A stretch of 64,000 bases of DNA from VRUE01 sp963698085 (GTDB lineage: Bacteria > Actinomycetota > Thermoleophilia > Solirubrobacterales > 70-9), in the NCBI GenBank assembly GCA_963698085.1, contig OY969122.1, positions 310,001 to 374,000 of the forward strand, given 5' to 3'. Within the stretch, counting starts at the first letter, position 1, and every line of letters starts with the position of its first letter. The position numbers were made by a program, and so were the translations under genes. The notes under the pieces are model-generated. The model saw only the letters and a list, made by a program, of their open reading frames with translations. It did no database searches and was not told the origin of the DNA. Below, in pieces: positions 31,344 to 38,723 of the stretch.

Positions 31344-32575
31344 CAGACGCTCACCAGCAGCCCGGTCACATAGAGGGCGGCGATGCCGGCGATAATGCCG
31401 GCCACCGATAGGGGGTGCAGGAAGCGCCCGTCCTCGTCGCGCATCGAGGGTGCAAGCTGCACGATCACGCGGGCGATCGCGCCGACGCCAACGCCGAACA
31501 GGAGCGCAGCCAGGCTGGGGTCAAAGGCGGCGGCGCCGATCCAAGCGCCGAGGACCGCCGGAGCGCCGGCAAGCAAGCCGAGGCCGAGCAGCTGTCGGAG
31601 GCGTGGCCGCGCACTCGCGGCGTCACCGCCGTTGCCGCGCAGAGGCGCCACGATCGCCAGCCCCTCGGTGGTGTTGTGGATCGCGAAGCCAACCACCAGG
31701 AAGGCGCCCAGTGCCAGGGCGCCGGTCGCATAAGCGGAGCCGATCGCCAGCCCCTCCCCGAGGTTGTGCAGGCCGATCCCCAAGGCGACCAGCAGGGCCA
31801 GATAGAGGCCACCGCCCGCGCCGGCAGCTCCGGCTGCCATATCGCCACGGCGGCGCAGGTAAGCGTCGACCGCCGCCAGCACCAGGTAGGCGACCAGCGC
31901 CCCAGCGAAGACGAGGGCGCTGCCGCCGAACGCGGCGGGCGCCTCGGCGGCGATCTCCAGCCCCTCCAGCCCTGCGTCGATGCCGAGGAAAGCGAGCAGG
32001 CCGACGGTGAAGGCGATTAGGGCACCGATCCAGCGCGCGTCGATCCGCCGGACGAAGGGCAGCCAGAGCATGCCGAGGCAGACAGGAATGACGCCGACGT
32101 AGATACCGAGCAGAGCCATCAGCCCGTAGAAGTCGAGATCGGCGTCCGGCGTTTCAGCAGCGACCGGGATCGCAGCGTCGACGGTGCCGCCGGTGGAGGT
32201 GAGGACAAAGATCTCATACGCCTCGCCCTCAATCCATGGGTAGGAAATGCGCAGCGTGGCCGAGCCAAGCCGGCCAATCTCGCGGCCGCCGTCGGTGCTG
32301 AAGGGGGCGAAGCCGTCGTTGACCGCGACCTGCGCGACTTCGACCGGGTCGGGGCCGTCGTTGCGCAGGGTCAGCTCGATAGCCCCCGGCCGCAGCACCG
32401 TCCGTTCGACGCTCAGCTCCTCGACCGGCGGGCCGGTGCGCTCACCGAGGCCGGGGCCGCCGAGCAGGGCGAAGACGCCAATCGCGGCCGCGATCAGGCC
32501 CAGCGGGATCAGGCCCAGCGCCCAGGCCGGCAGGCCGCCACCAGGCCGCTCGGCACGCGCCGCCGCCTCGATCAG
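31343..32575 (-). CDS. ZIP family metal transporter with extra N-terminal domain, non-standard start
   Basis: The ZIP part (second half) has eight-helix character and the metal sites GLHNLGEGLAIG and AIHNTTEGLAIVAP, importing Zn, Fe or Mn. Ahead of it lies an extracytoplasmic beta domain (ELTLRNDGPDPVEVAQVAVNDGF...). The first normal start is GTG 32398, but the frame is open upstream and encodes a good membrane helix (WALGLIPLGLIAAAIGVFALL) back to the oxidase stop, with no ATG, GTG or TTG. A CTG at 32575 overlapping the oxidase TGA (CTGA) is the simplest start and gives about 410 residues. It is coupled to the DtxR gene downstream. Confidence 0.75.
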   Translation of the reverse strand: MIEAAARAERPGGGLPAWALGLIPLGLIAAAIGVFALLGGPGLGERTGPPVEELSVERTVLRPGAIELTLRNDGPDPVEVAQVAVNDGFAPFSTDGGREIGRLGSATLRISYPWIEGEAYEIFVLTSTGGTVDAAIPVAAETPDADLDFYGLMALLGIYVGVIPVCLGMLWLPFVRRIDARWIGALIAFTVGLLAFLGIDAGLEGLEIAAEAPAAFGGSALVFAGALVAYLVLAAVDAYLRRRGDMAAGAAGAGGGLYLALLVALGIGLHNLGEGLAIGSAYATGALALGAFLVVGFAIHNTTEGLAIVAPLRGNGGDAASARPRLRQLLGLGLLAGAPAVLGAWIGAAAFDPSLAALLFGVGVGAIARVIVQLAPSMRDEDGRFLHPLSVAGIIAGIAALYVTGLLVSV

Positions 32576-33717
32576 GCCGCCCCCCCTTCGCTGCCCCAGG
32601 GCAGCTTGCAGTAGGCCGCGGCCGCTGCTGCGGCACTCAGCCGCGAAGGCTCGCCGACGCGGAAGAAGCCGGTCCAGCCGAGCTCGGCGAACTCGCTGAC
32701 GTGGGCATGGAACATGTAGTCGCCATCGAAGGGGAACTTCAGCTCGAGGATCGAGCGCTGCCCCTGTCCCTGCACGATGGTGTCGGTGTATTCGCTCGAC
32801 TCCAGCGAGGTCCCGGTTGGGTAGTGCTGGAAGAAGTTGGCGTGAACGTGAAAGGAGTTGAGCGGGTCGTACTCGAGCACGTTTACGAGGTAGATCCGGG
32901 TGAGCTCGTCGCGCTTGACCGCGATCGGCTCGTTGATGTAGTGGAAACCGACGGTGTTGACCGCGTAGACCTCGTTGGCGAGGTCGAAGTTGGTGTCGAA
33001 GCCGTTCATCACCATCACCATCTCGTCTGCTTCCGGGCGCCCCCCCTTTGGGTCGATGACGAAAGCGCCGTAAAGGCCACGCGCGATGTGGGCGGCAAGC
33101 GGCATCACGTGGCAGTGATAGAGATGGAGACCGAAGGGCTCGGCCTCGAATTCGTAGGTGAAGCTCTCCCCCGGTTCGATCTGACCCCCTCCCAGGCCCT
33201 CACCGATCCCCGGCATGCCATCCATCTGCGCCGGGTGGATGCCATGGAAATGGATCGTGTGGGGATGATTGGAGGAGTTGACCAGGCGGATTCGCAGCTT
33301 CTCGCCCTCGCGGGCACGCAGGGTCGGCCCGGGAACGCGACCGTTGTAAGTCCACGCTTCGTACTTGACGCCGGGTGCGACTTCAATCTCCTTGTCCTGG
33401 GCGACGAGCGTCCATTCGCGCAGCAGGCGGCCGCTGGCCAAGCGCCGGGTCTTGCCCCAGTCGAAGTTGCGCAGGAGCTCGCTCGGGTTGAAGCCGTTGG
33501 CCCGGTGGTCGACGCTGCGCCCCGGAGCGAAGCTGGCATGGGCGAAGCGGCCGTGACCAGCATGGGCGGCCGCAGCACCGTTCCCCATGCTCGCCTCGGC
33601 CAGGGCTGGCTCGCCACCGAGCCCACCGCGCGAGACCAGGCTGTGCAGGCCGGCGGCAGCGGGGACCGTGGCGGCGGCGCCGAGCAAGGCGCGACGGCTG
33701 AGGCGGCGGTCACTCAT
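32572..33717 (-). CDS. Two-domain multicopper oxidase, Tat-exported
   Basis: A 381-residue multicopper oxidase. The N-terminus has a twin-arginine-like signal (SDRRLSRRALLGAAATVPAAA). Copper ligands are in HTIHFHG (153-159), HLYHCHV (198-204), FHVHANFF (289-296) and MFHAHVSEFAELG (335-347). The two-cupredoxin size fits small laccases or nitrite-reductase-like oxidases. With ZIP and DtxR genes directly downstream, oxidation of Fe(II), Mn(II) or Cu(I) before uptake is a reasonable inference. The start is ATG 33717. The C-terminus overlaps the presumed ZIP start. The upstream AT-rich palindrome is a candidate operator. Confidence 0.85.
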   Translation of the reverse strand: MSDRRLSRRALLGAAATVPAAAGLHSLVSRGGLGGEPALAEASMGNGAAAAHAGHGRFAHASFAPGRSVDHRANGFNPSELLRNFDWGKTRRLASGRLLREWTLVAQDKEIEVAPGVKYEAWTYNGRVPGPTLRAREGEKLRIRLVNSSNHPHTIHFHGIHPAQMDGMPGIGEGLGGGQIEPGESFTYEFEAEPFGLHLYHCHVMPLAAHIARGLYGAFVIDPKGGRPEADEMVMVMNGFDTNFDLANEVYAVNTVGFHYINEPIAVKRDELTRIYLVNVLEYDPLNSFHVHANFFQHYPTGTSLESSEYTDTIVQGQGQRSILELKFPFDGDYMFHAHVSEFAELGWTGFFRVGEPSRLSAAAAAAAYCKLPWGSEGGAA

Positions 33718-33740
33718 CTGAGGCTGAGGGGTCGATGCAG

Positions 33741-33784
33741 AGATTTTGACACATCTAAATCTAAATTTCGATCCATCAAAATCT
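33741..33784. promoter_or_regulatory. AT-rich palindromic intergenic region, putative promoter/operator
   Basis: Between the divergent oxidase and ygfZ genes an unusually AT-rich stretch has inverted ends AGATTTTGA and TCAAAATCT and an internal tandem TCTAAA. On the minus strand TTGATG and TAGATG, 16 bp apart, could be -35 and -10 boxes. Metal-dependent control by the operon's DtxR-type regulator is an inference. Confidence 0.45.
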
Positions 33785-33818
33785 GCCGGCGAGGGAGCGC
33801 TCTTAGAATCGGGTCCAG

Positions 33819-34772
33819 ATGGCACATTCCGTCGCAGTCGAGCTCGATGCCCAGTACCGCCAGCTGCGCGAGGAATGCGGCCTGCTCGATCGTTCCACGC
33901 GCGGCAAGCTGATGATCAGCGGCAGCGAGGCGGCGGGGTACCTGCAGGGACAGCTGACCAACGACATCGAGGCGCTCGCGCCGGGCGAGGGACAGTACGC
34001 CGCGCTGCTCGACCGCAAGGGGCACCTGCAGGCCGACATGCGGGTCCTGCGCACCTCGGCAGAGGAGATCTGGGTCGACACCGAGCCGGAGGCACTGGCG
34101 GCGGCGCGGCGCCACCTCGAGACCTACAAGATCGGCCGCGAGGTGGCGATTGCCGACCTCACCGACGAGCGCGCGGTCTTCTCGCTGATCGGCCCGCGCA
34201 GCGTCGAGATCGCCGCCACCGCGACGCTGCCGGAGTTCGCCTCCCAGCCGCTGAGCGCATACGGAGTCGAGTGCCTTGCCGTTGGGAGCGCCGGTGGAAT
34301 CGACCTGATCGTCAAGTCGGCCGACGCCGAGCGCCTGCGCGACGCACTCCTCGGCGCCGGCGCGGCGGAGGTCGGTAGCGAGGCCGCTGAGATCGTGCGG
34401 ATCGAGGCCGGCACGCCCCGTTTCGGCACCGAGATGGGAACGGAGACGATGCCGGCCGAGGCCGGCATCGTCGAGCGCGCGGTCAGCTTCACCAAGGGCT
34501 GCTACATCGGCCAGGAGCCGGTCGCCCGGCTCCACTACAAGGGCCGGCCCAACCGCCATCTGCGGGGCCTGCGGCTGAGCGCGCCGGCGGCCCCCGGCGC
34601 AGGCCTGCGGCTAAGCAATAAGGAGGTCGGCAAGATCGGCAGCTCCTGCGTCTCCCCCGCCCGCGGTCCGATCGCGCTGGCGATCGTCCGCCGCGAGGCC
34701 GAGCCGGGCGCGGAGCTGGCAGTAGGTGAAGATGGCGTTACGGCTCGCGTGGTCGACCTGCCGTTCGGCTAG
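33819..34772 (+). CDS. ygfZ: YgfZ/GcvT-domain folate-binding protein
   Basis: A 317-residue GcvT-fold protein with the YgfZ signature KGCYIGQEPVAR (about 227-238), whose Cys is needed for function. YgfZ/IBA57 proteins bind tetrahydrofolate and help maintain Fe-S enzymes such as radical SAM proteins. Earlier segments LDRSTRGKLMISGSEAAGYLQGQLTNDI and YAALLDRKGHLQADMRV fit the family. The window carries FbiC, a double radical SAM enzyme, as a possible client. It starts at ATG 33819, and the next gene begins 12 bp after its stop. Confidence 0.9.
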   Translation: MAHSVAVELDAQYRQLREECGLLDRSTRGKLMISGSEAAGYLQGQLTNDIEALAPGEGQYAALLDRKGHLQADMRVLRTSAEEIWVDTEPEALAAARRHLETYKIGREVAIADLTDERAVFSLIGPRSVEIAATATLPEFASQPLSAYGVECLAVGSAGGIDLIVKSADAERLRDALLGAGAAEVGSEAAEIVRIEAGTPRFGTEMGTETMPAEAGIVERAVSFTKGCYIGQEPVARLHYKGRPNRHLRGLRLSAPAAPGAGLRLSNKEVGKIGSSCVSPARGPIALAIVRREAEPGAELAVGEDGVTARVVDLPFG

Positions 34773-34783
34773 ATTCCGCTCCG

Positions 34784-35299
34784 ATGGGTGCATGGCGAGG
34801 CAGGCGACTGTTCGCGGCGCCGCGGGCGAGCGCCCTGGCGGCATGCGCGCTTGGCTCCATCGCCCTGATCGGCGCGGGCTGCGGCGCCGAGTCGCACGTC
34901 AACGATCCACGCCCCCAGCCGCCGACCCGGGTCAGCGTCGCGATCAGCGAGGATGAGATCACCGTGCAGCCGACGCGGATCGCCGTCGGGCCCGAACCGA
35001 CGCAGCAGATTCCCCAGAACGTTCACGTCAAGCAGCCGCAGATCCGCTCCAAGGTGCCGCTGAACGTCGTCTTCGTCGCCGCCAACCTGACCGATGCCGA
35101 TTCCCGCCTCGAGGTACGTGGCGGCGGCAAAGACTTCAGCTCCGAGCCGCTCTACGCCAACTCCAACGTGACGCTGCCGACGATCCTCCCCACCGGCGTC
35201 TACATGGTCAGCGCCGCCGACATCCCCGGCGCCAAATCGGCAAAGCTCGTCGTCGGGCCCTATCGCTCGTCGTCCGAGAACGACGTGCTGCTTCCATAG
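34784..35299 (+). CDS. Hypothetical lipoprotein
   Basis: A 171-residue exported protein. An Arg-rich start and hydrophobic stretch end in lipobox LIGAGC. The mature part opens with a Pro-rich stretch and has one beta-rich domain (VSVAISEDEITVQPTRIAVG, VPLNVVFVAANLTD, NVTLPTILPTGVYMVSAADI) like a small cupredoxin or Ig fold, without evident metal ligands. It is cotranscribed with ygfZ judging by the 12-bp gap. Function unknown. Confidence 0.7.
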   Translation: MGAWRGRRLFAAPRASALAACALGSIALIGAGCGAESHVNDPRPQPPTRVSVAISEDEITVQPTRIAVGPEPTQQIPQNVHVKQPQIRSKVPLNVVFVAANLTDADSRLEVRGGGKDFSSEPLYANSNVTLPTILPTGVYMVSAADIPGAKSAKLVVGPYRSSSENDVLLP

Positions 35300-35328
35300 G
35301 CCCATGGCGCAGTGAATTGTCTGTAAGC

Positions 35329-35334
35329 TAAAAT
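35329..35334 (+). promoter_or_regulatory. Candidate -10 box of the tRNA-like gene
   Basis: TAAAAT lies 8 bp before the first base of the tRNA-like fold, in the only AT-rich patch of the interval. A clear -35 is not seen at the right distance. Confidence 0.4.
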
Positions 35335-35342
35335 ACCTCCAT

Positions 35343-35435
35343 GGAGGGTTGAAGCAGACAGGCGTACTGCGTGCGACTGACAATCGCAACGTCCTGCTTG
35401 ACCAGCAGGATCCGGTTCGAGTCCGGTGCCCTCCG
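35343..35435 (+). tRNA. Unusual class II tRNA-like gene, loop reads anticodon GAC
   Basis: The fold has acceptor GGAGGGT with GCCCTCC (6 bp plus a G-T pair), D-stem GCAG/CTGC with GG in the loop, anticodon stem TGCGA/TCGCA around CTGACAA (anticodon GAC, normally valine), a 7-bp variable arm TCCTGCT/AGCAGGA, and T-stem CCGG/CCGG with TTCGAGT, discriminator G. Valine tRNAs do not carry a long variable arm, and four bases instead of two separate acceptor and D-stem. A T-T mismatch leaves only 4 good T-stem pairs. These traits recall the serine-like allo-tRNAs described in some bacteria. It is not tRNA-Sec (no TCA). No CCA is encoded. Confidence 0.7.
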
Positions 35436-35497
35436 CAGATGCTCAAGCCGGCGCGGAGGTCGAGTGCTAATGCGGCTCATCGTGCTAGTCTCATGGT

Positions 35498-35534
35498 GAT
35501 TGTCAGTCGCATGCGGGGTGGTTCCCGCTTCAAC
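35498..35534 (+). ncRNA. Antisense arm complementary to the tRNA-like 5' half
   Basis: GATTGTCAGTCGCA (35498-35511) is the exact complement of the anticodon arm at 35372-35385, and GCTTCAAC (35527-35534) of 35348-35355. Bases in between form a small hairpin GCGGG/CCCGC. If transcribed with the tRNA-like part it could pair with and unfold it. Confidence 0.6.
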
Positions 35535-35540
35535 AGGCTC

Positions 35541-35568
35541 GACCCGCTCCGGCGGGTCGTTTGCTTTT
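35541..35568 (+). terminator. Rho-independent terminator of the tRNA-like transcript
   Basis: Stem GACCCGC/GCGGGTC with loop TCCG is followed by GTTTGCTTTT. This is the clearest intrinsic terminator in the window and defines the 3' end of an RNA of about 225 nt starting near 35341. Confidence 0.75.
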
Positions 35569-35631
35569 AGGATGAACTTCCGGAGAAGTCCCGTTGGCCG
35601 TGGCGTCTGCCCGGTTCGTCACGATCGGTGA

Positions 35632-36807
35632 GTGACCGTTGCGCTTGCAATAGCCGTTGTCCTTCTCGCCGCGGGGCTCCTCTACACGATTCTCTTCCGC
35701 CCTCGCGAGGAGATGCCCGAGGCTCCCGATCTCAGCCCGCTGATCCAGGAGGCGACCTCCAAGGCAGTCGCCGATCTGCAACGGATGAACGAGGAGTCGC
35801 GCAAAGTCGACGCCCAAGCGGCCGAGGCAACGCTGGACAAACGCCAGGCGGAGATCAAGGCCCTCGCCGAGAGGATCGCCAAGGGCCAGGAGAAGATCGA
35901 GAAAGAGGTGCAGCGGCGCGGTGAGACCGACCTGCAGACCCGCACGCTGCTGGAGCAGATGGGGCAGACGGTCGGCAACCTCAACTCCGAGACCGCCGGC
36001 CTGAAGAAGGCGCTGCGCCAGCCGCAGACGCGCGGTCAGTGGGGCGAGCTTCAGCTGCGCCGCTGCGTCGAGATCGCCGGCATGACTGAGCACGTCGACT
36101 TCGAGCTGCAGGAGACGATCCACACCGAAGACGGCCGGCTGCGACCGGACGCCCGCTTCCTGCTGCCAGAGGGACGCACCTTCGTCGCCGATTCGAAGGT
36201 CCCACTCGACGCCTTCCTCGACGCCCAGGAGGCGGAGGTCGAAGCCGAGCGGCTGATCCAACTCGAGCGCCACGCCAGGCAGGCGCGGGAGCACATCCGC
36301 AGCCTCAGCTCCAAGGACTACCAGGGCCAGTTCAAAGCCGGCGAGATGCCCGACCTGGTGCTCTGCTTCATTCCCAACGAGCCGGCGATGCACGCTGCCT
36401 TCGCCGCCGACCCGACGCTCTTCGACTACGCCCTGGAGCGCAACGTGCTCGTCGTCAGCCCGACCTCGCTGATCGGCCTGCTGCGCACGATGGAGCTCGG
36501 CTGGCGCCAAGAGCGGATGGTCGCCGAGGCGGCCGAGATCGCCGAGGCCGCGGGCACGCTGCACGCCCGCTTCGCCAAGTTCCTCACCGAACTGGACAAG
36601 GTCGGCAGGGGCCTCACCTCGGCCGCCACCGCCTACGACTCCGCCATCGGCTCGATGCAGAGCCGGCTGCTACCGCAGCTGCGCAAGGTCGAGGACCTTG
36701 GTATCGCCCCAGGCAAGGAGATCAAGCCGCCCGAGCCGATCGAGATCACCGTCCGGGAGATAACGGCCCCAGAGCTGCGCGAGGCCGATACCCCCGTGCT
36801 TGACTAG
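35632..36807 (+). CDS. rmuC: DNA recombination protein RmuC
   Basis: A 391-residue RmuC. An N-terminal membrane helix (VALAIAVVLLAAGLLYTILF) is followed by a coiled coil (about 50-125) and the RmuC nuclease-like domain with RGQWGELQLRRCVEIAGM, DGRLRPDARFLLPEGRTFVADSKVPLDAFLDA and DLVLCFIPNEPAM. RmuC limits recombination at inverted repeats in E. coli, which is noteworthy beside a window rich in palindromes, though the proximity proves nothing. It starts at GTG 35632. It ends 39 bp before ccr. Confidence 0.9.
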   Translation: MTVALAIAVVLLAAGLLYTILFRPREEMPEAPDLSPLIQEATSKAVADLQRMNEESRKVDAQAAEATLDKRQAEIKALAERIAKGQEKIEKEVQRRGETDLQTRTLLEQMGQTVGNLNSETAGLKKALRQPQTRGQWGELQLRRCVEIAGMTEHVDFELQETIHTEDGRLRPDARFLLPEGRTFVADSKVPLDAFLDAQEAEVEAERLIQLERHARQAREHIRSLSSKDYQGQFKAGEMPDLVLCFIPNEPAMHAAFAADPTLFDYALERNVLVVSPTSLIGLLRTMELGWRQERMVAEAAEIAEAAGTLHARFAKFLTELDKVGRGLTSAATAYDSAIGSMQSRLLPQLRKVEDLGIAPGKEIKPPEPIEITVREITAPELREADTPVLD

Positions 36808-36846
36808 GATTGCCTCCGCCCGCAAACGAGCTACGGAGGACCTGGT

Positions 36847-38109
36847 TTGGCCGTCGACACGAGCGCAGTCGCGAAGTTGGATGTAGAGCCCGGAACGCTG
36901 CCGGAGACGATGGCGGCCTGGGTGATCCGCGAGGAGCGCGAGGGCGAACCGACCGACGCCTTTCAGCTCGAGCAGATCGAGGTGCCCGAGCCCGGCGCCT
37001 TCGAGGTGATCGTCCGCGTGATGGCGGCGGGAGTCAACTTCAACAACGTCTGGGCGGCACTGGGCAAGCCGGTCTCGGTCTTCAGCTACGGCGACCACCC
37101 CGAGTACGGCCATCACATCGGCGGCTCCGACGCCTCGGGGATCGTCTGGAAGGTCGGCGAGGGCGTCACCCGGTGGAAGCCGGGCGACGAGGTCGTCGTC
37201 CACTGCAACCAGGCCTCCTACGAGGACGTCGAGGTGCACGGGCTCGACCCGCTGGCCGCGCCGAGCCAGAGGATCTGGGGCTACGAGACGACCTGGGGCT
37301 CCTTCGCCCAGTTCACCAAGGTGCAGGCGCAGCAGCTCCTCCCCCGCCCCCAGAACCTCTCCTGGGCCGACTCCTCCGCTTACGGCCTCACCTACTTCAC
37401 CGCCTACCGGATGCTGATCGACCAGTGCAAGCTGCAGCCCGGCCACAACGTGCTGATCTGGGGCGCCGCCGGCGGCCTCGGCGTCTTCGCCGTGCAGCTC
37501 TGCAAGGCGGCCGGGGCCAACGCGGTCGGCGTCGTCTCCTCCGAGGAGAAGGGCGAGCTGATCAAGCAGCTCGGCGCGGTCGACTACATAAACCGGGCCG
37601 AGTTCGGCGCGATGATGCGCACCCCCGAGAACCTCGCCGACCCGGCCGCCGATAAGGAGCGCTTCAAGGCCTCGCGCGGCTTCGCCAAGCGGGTCAAAGA
37701 GATCCTCGGCGACGCACCTGACATCGTCTTCGAGCACGTCGGCCAGGCGACCTTCCCGACCTCTGTATTCGTCGTCAAGCCGTTCGGCAAAGTCGTCATC
37801 TGCGGCGCCACCTCGGGCTTCCAGCTCGACTTTGACGTGCGCTACCTGTGGATGCGCCAGAAGCAGATCATCGGCTCGCACTTCGCCAACGCGTATGAGT
37901 GCATGCGCGCCAACCAGCTGATGGCGGAGGGCAAGGTGCGCCCGGTGATCTGGCAGACGATGGGCTTCGAGGGCGTCGCCGAGGCACACCAGCTGCTGCA
38001 CGAAAACAAGCACCTCGGCAAGATCTCGATCCTGGTCGGGGCCGAGTCCGAGGACGAGGGCAAGAACGAGGACGGCCCGGGCGCGATCCGGGCCGAGGTG
38101 GGAGCGTAG
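36847..38109 (+). CDS. ccr: Crotonyl-CoA carboxylase/reductase
   Basis: A 420-residue medium-chain reductase of the Ccr type, which reductively carboxylates crotonyl-CoA to ethylmalonyl-CoA with NADPH and CO2. Characteristic segments are AAGVNFNNVWAALGKPV, GHHIGGSDASGIVWKVGEGV, WGYETTWGSFAQF, the cofactor loop IWGAAGGLGVFAVQL and the late RQKQIIGSHFANAYEC. It starts at TTG 36847 with GGAGGA just before it. The mutase-type gene at 39511 acts two steps later in the same ethylmalonyl-CoA pathway. The acidic C-terminal tail is variable. Confidence 0.9.
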   Translation: MAVDTSAVAKLDVEPGTLPETMAAWVIREEREGEPTDAFQLEQIEVPEPGAFEVIVRVMAAGVNFNNVWAALGKPVSVFSYGDHPEYGHHIGGSDASGIVWKVGEGVTRWKPGDEVVVHCNQASYEDVEVHGLDPLAAPSQRIWGYETTWGSFAQFTKVQAQQLLPRPQNLSWADSSAYGLTYFTAYRMLIDQCKLQPGHNVLIWGAAGGLGVFAVQLCKAAGANAVGVVSSEEKGELIKQLGAVDYINRAEFGAMMRTPENLADPAADKERFKASRGFAKRVKEILGDAPDIVFEHVGQATFPTSVFVVKPFGKVVICGATSGFQLDFDVRYLWMRQKQIIGSHFANAYECMRANQLMAEGKVRPVIWQTMGFEGVAEAHQLLHENKHLGKISILVGAESEDEGKNEDGPGAIRAEVGA

Positions 38110-38111
38110 AG

Positions 38112-38405
38112 ATGGCTGAGGTATGCACGCTTGACTGGCACATCGCCCCCTTCAGGGCGGACCGCTGGCTCGACCTCTGGGAACCGGCGGCGGCGCGGAT
38201 GCCCGCCTTCGGCGCCAAGAGCTGGTCGCTGACCCGCTCGATCGACGACCCGCTGGCCTTCCAGCAGACCTCGCTCTGGGAGAGCCGCACCGATTTCGAG
38301 CGCTACTGGTTCTCGGAGGAGATCGAGACCGCGCGCGCCGCGATCATTGACCTGCACGACCTGCCGATCCTGCCCAGCTGGCACACGCTGGTCGCAGCCG
38401 AGTAG
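38112..38405 (+). CDS. Small protein downstream of ccr
   Basis: A 97-residue soluble protein, Trp-rich (DWHIAPFRADRWLDLWEPAAARM, SLWESRTDFERYWFSEEIE), with the size and pattern of a dimeric alpha/beta-barrel (ABM/NIPSNAP-like) monomer; this assignment is tentative. It starts at ATG 38112, two bases after the ccr stop, so is translationally coupled and may assist that pathway. Its TAG stop and that of convergent clpS lie in a short near-palindrome. Confidence 0.65.
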   Translation: MAEVCTLDWHIAPFRADRWLDLWEPAAARMPAFGAKSWSLTRSIDDPLAFQQTSLWESRTDFERYWFSEEIETARAAIIDLHDLPILPSWHTLVAAE

Positions 38406-38411
38406 CTACAG

Positions 38412-38699
38412 CTAGCTGCGCTCGAGCGGGGCCAGCGTGAGACCCGCCGCGTTGAGCTGCTCCCAGTAGTGCTCGGCTGGCTCGCGGGCCCCCGACCAGA
38501 CGATCGCCTGGCCGCTGCTGTGAATCGTCTCGGCGATCTCATGGCCGCGGGCCACACTCACGCCCGGCAGCACTCGGGCCAGGGTCTCGGCGACGTGGTC
38601 GAAGGTGTTGTGGTTGTCGTTACAGACGATCACCCGCCACTCACCACCCAACCCCGAGTCCGGTCCAGCCACGCGAGGTTTCTCAATCGTCGTCGTCAT
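38412..38699 (-). CDS. clpS: ATP-dependent Clp protease adaptor ClpS
   Basis: A 95-residue ClpS. The N-degron pocket segment CNDNHNTFDHVAETLARVLPGVS (NDxxNTxxxV type), the ARGHEIAETIHSSGQAIVWSG second motif and the final EHYWEQLNAAGLTLAPLE match the family. It delivers proteins with bulky N-terminal residues to ClpCP or ClpAP. The flexible N-terminal tail is about 20 residues. Confidence 0.9.
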   Translation of the reverse strand: MTTTIEKPRVAGPDSGLGGEWRVIVCNDNHNTFDHVAETLARVLPGVSVARGHEIAETIHSSGQAIVWSGAREPAEHYWEQLNAAGLTLAPLERS

Positions 38700-38723
38700 C
38701 GGCCCGCATTATCCGCTAGGGGC

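Noticed and set aside
35343..35435. Selenocysteine tRNA (long variable arm, G discriminator).
   Set aside because: The anticodon loop is CTGACAA and contains no TCA in any register that keeps a 7-base loop.
35514..35529. GGGGTGGTTCCCGC resembles the T-box core AGGGTGGNACCGCG.
   Set aside because: Only about 10 of 14 positions match, it forms its own small hairpin, no specifier stem is found, and the downstream gene is rmuC rather than an amino acid gene.
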